Origin: Candidatus Binatia bacterium | GTDB taxonomy: Bacteria; Desulfobacterota; Binatia; UBA9968; JAJDTQ01 | NCBI GenBank assembly: GCA_951813575.1 | Contig: OX638375.1 | Location: 2,433,042 to 2,497,041, forward strand | Length of the DNA stretch: 64,000 nucleotides | Direction of reading: 5' to 3' | Part shown: piece by piece, positions 62,378 through 64,000 of the stretch | Layout of the letters: the number at the start of each line of letters is the position of its first letter | How positions within the stretch are numbered: position 1 is the stretch's first letter | Notes under the pieces: generated by a model | What the model was told of the DNA's origin: nothing | What the model saw: the letters and a program-made list of their open reading frames with translations, nothing else | Database searches by the model: none | Program-made: the position numbers and the translations under genes

Positions 62378-63187
62378 CTACCGGCTTCCACGGAGCCACC
62401 GGCGGCCTCCCACCAGGAAGAAGACCAGCGCGAAGGTGAGGACGATCATGGCGCCCGAGGAGATGTCGATGAAGTAGCTGAGGTACATGCCCGTTGCCGC
62501 GCACGCGGCGCCGATGATCGGGGTGATGACCAGCAGGGTCTGAAACCGCTGGGTCAGGTAGCGGCCGATGACGGGCGGGATGACCACGGCCGCGGACACC
62601 AGGGTGACGCCGAGGATGCGCGTGGACGCCACGATGGTGACGGCGAGGAGCAGGACAAAGATGAGCTCGGTGCGGCCCGTGGAGATGCCGTAGACCGGCG
62701 CCACCTCCGGGTCGAAGGTGGAGAACAGGAGCTGGTGGCGGATGACGATCATGGCGAACGCGACGGCGGCGGCGGTGGCTGCGATGACCCAGAGGTCCAC
62801 GGGCGTGATGCCGAGCAGGTTGCCGAAGAGCGCGGCCTCGAAGTCCAGGGTGAACTTCCGGTAGGTGGAGACCACCGCCACCCCCAGGGCGAAGCTCGAG
62901 GTGGTCACCACCCCGATGGCGGCGTCGGCGCCCACCAGGCGTCGGTGGCTGATGAGGTGGATCAGCACCGCGCTGACCAGCGCCCAGACGCCGGCGCCGA
63001 TGAAGAAGTTGACGCCGACGATGGTGCTCAGCACCGCGCCGCCGAAGAGCGCATGGGCCAGCCCGTGGCCGATGTAGCTCATGCGCCGGAGCACGACGTA
63101 GACCCCGACGTAGCCGCACACCGCCCCCACGATGATGGAGGCGATCATGCCGTTGCGGAAGAACTCGTAAGCGAACGGCTCCAGCAT
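62378..63187 (-). CDS. Metal ABC transporter permease (ABC-3 family)
   Basis: A 269-residue inner-membrane protein with about eight helices. Landmarks are YVGVYVVLRRMSYIGHGLAHALFGGAVLSTIVG (about residues 27-59), the substrate-path region LEFEAALFGNLLGI-like sequence (LDFEAALFGNLLGI), and the conserved ILGVTLVSAAVVIPPVIGRYLTQRF. It belongs to the Zn/Mn/Fe importers, a second set besides the one at 5.4-9.3 kb. The ATG at 63187 overlaps the ATPase stop by 1 bp. Confidence 0.88.
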   Translation of the reverse strand: MLEPFAYEFFRNGMIASIIVGAVCGYVGVYVVLRRMSYIGHGLAHALFGGAVLSTIVGVNFFIGAGVWALVSAVLIHLISHRRLVGADAAIGVVTTSSFALGVAVVSTYRKFTLDFEAALFGNLLGITPVDLWVIAATAAAVAFAMIVIRHQLLFSTFDPEVAPVYGISTGRTELIFVLLLAVTIVASTRILGVTLVSAAVVIPPVIGRYLTQRFQTLLVITPIIGAACAATGMYLSYFIDISSGAMIVLTFALVFFLVGGRRWLRGSR

Positions 63188-63948
63188 CAGCGCCCGTTGG
63201 GAGAGTGGGGCCGTTCTCCCACCATGATCATGTCGCCGTGCTGGAACACCACCATCTCGCCCTTGTAGGTCTCCCCCAGCACCTGGGTGGTGAACACCTC
63301 CTGGGGGTCGCCTTCGGCGATGACGCGCTGGTTCAGGCACACCACCCACGGCAGGTGCGCGGCCACCCAGTTGAGGTCGTGGCTGGTGATGAGGATGGCC
63401 ACGCCCGAGTGGTTGATCTCGTGGAGGAAGTGCACCACCTCGTCCCGGGAGCGGATGTCCAGGCCGGAGGTGGGCTCGTCGAGCAGGATCAGCTCCGGCT
63501 CCCCCAGCAGGGCTCGTGCGATGAACGCCGCCTGCTGTTGCCCGCCGGAAAGCTCCCGGATCTGGCGCTGCCCCAGCTCCAGGAGGTTGAGCCGTTGCAT
63601 GATCTCGTGCGCGCGGTCCCGCTCCTCCGCGCCGGTGCGGCGATACCAACGGCGGTCACGCGACAGGCCCAGCAGCACCACCTCCTCCACCGTGATGGGG
63701 AAGGTCAGGTCGATCTGCTCCAGTTGCGGCACGTAGCCCATGGACGCCGGGGACGAGCCGCCGGCCGCGTTGATCTCCACCCGGCCCTCCCTGGGCCGGA
63801 TGTGTCCCAGGATGGTGCGCAACAGTGTCGTCTTGCCGCCGCCGTTGGGACCCACCACCGCCAGGAACTGGGCCGGCCAGAGCTTCAGGTCGATGTGCTC
63901 GATGCCCAGGGTCTGCCGGTACCCGCTGGACACGTCGGTAAGCTCCAC
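63187..63948 (-). CDS. Metal ABC transporter ATP-binding protein (start may lie further upstream)
   Basis: A 253-residue ABC ATPase of the Zn/Mn family. Walker A GPNGGGKTTLLRTILG (about residues 34-49), Q-loop MGYVPQLEQIDLTFPITVEEV, signature LSGGQQQAAFIARALLGEP, Walker B LILLDEPTSGLD and switch LITSHD are present. The first good start is GTG at 63948, but the frame stays open to the end of the window, so the true start could be outside. A binding protein, if present, would lie to the right. Confidence 0.9.
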   Translation of the reverse strand: MELTDVSSGYRQTLGIEHIDLKLWPAQFLAVVGPNGGGKTTLLRTILGHIRPREGRVEINAAGGSSPASMGYVPQLEQIDLTFPITVEEVVLLGLSRDRRWYRRTGAEERDRAHEIMQRLNLLELGQRQIRELSGGQQQAAFIARALLGEPELILLDEPTSGLDIRSRDEVVHFLHEINHSGVAILITSHDLNWVAAHLPWVVCLNQRVIAEGDPQEVFTTQVLGETYKGEMVVFQHGDMIMVGERPHSPNGR

Positions 63949-64000
63949 GATGGGCTGCCCGTGCTCGCTCCATTCACGGAGCCCGGCATGCGGATGGCCG

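Overview
The window is about 64 kb of GC-rich chromosomal DNA from a Gram-negative bacterium. The Gram-negative call rests on LpxA, an outer-membrane beta-barrel protein, ExbB/ExbD, and the periplasmic Sco and VKOR-type proteins. Coding density is high, most genes sit in short translationally coupled operons, and GC-rich palindromes related to ATTCCCGC-GAAA-GCGGGAAT are scattered between and inside genes. The gene set (Na+-pumping decarboxylase, molybdenum hydroxylase, UbiD, betaine uptake, Cox11/Sco-like proteins) suggests a free-living, respiring organism of an uncultured delta-proteobacterial-like or Methylomirabilota/Binatota-like lineage. That placement is inference only.

Layout. 0-4.7 kb: 3' end of lon, then thiL, larB, an archease and an HD phosphohydrolase. 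4.7-10 kb: VapBC, then a zinc-uptake operon (His/Asp-rich outer-membrane protein, ZnuA, ZnuC, ZnuB) divergent from a Fur/Zur regulator. 10-14.4 kb: a small molybdopterin-domain protein, then thiolase, DUF35 and UbiD genes carrying a perfect 633-bp tandem duplication. 14.5-20.5 kb: an accessory stretch with a HigBA-like pair, a beta-carbonic anhydrase, a phosphorothioate-DNA-dependent HNH nuclease, a DUF4143 ATPase, an Smr protein and an AAA ATPase plus TOPRIM-like pair. 20.6-27.1 kb: a lone molybdenum hydroxylase large subunit, a membrane protein, a VOC protein, gene remnants and a MEKHLA protein. 27.3-30.5 kb: a complete Na+-translocating acyl-CoA decarboxylase, including a 38-residue gamma subunit. 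30.6-33.3 kb: ExbBD, a serine-less alpha/beta hydrolase and CcdA. 33.5-35.4 kb: a lower-GC three-gene cassette of unknown function headed by a TIGR04255 protein.

35.4-50 kb is mostly housekeeping: eno, ftsB, tRNA-Gly(CCC), proVW, polA, gpmI, a GATase, a nucleotidyltransferase-like gene, yacG, lpxA, a ferritin-like protein and moaB-moaD-moaE. 50.1-53.1 kb holds dnaN and dnaA with a convincing replication origin between them: a DnaA box, GC cluster, TAG-trio repeats and an AT-rich tract. To the right, genes run away from the origin: hemL, then two small ATP-synthase assembly proteins, atpB and atpE. The rest carries a dCMP deaminase, a DUF62 protein, a GST, a copper/thiol set (Cox11-like fusion, Sco, VKOR-thioredoxin), a repeat-filled gap and a second metal ABC transporter running off the end.

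The best candidates for new biology are the 33.5-35.4 kb cassette, the Cox11-like fusion with a CFFF motif, the palindromes inserted in frame in genes, and the solitary sulfur-binding-domain HNH nuclease in the defence-like stretch.
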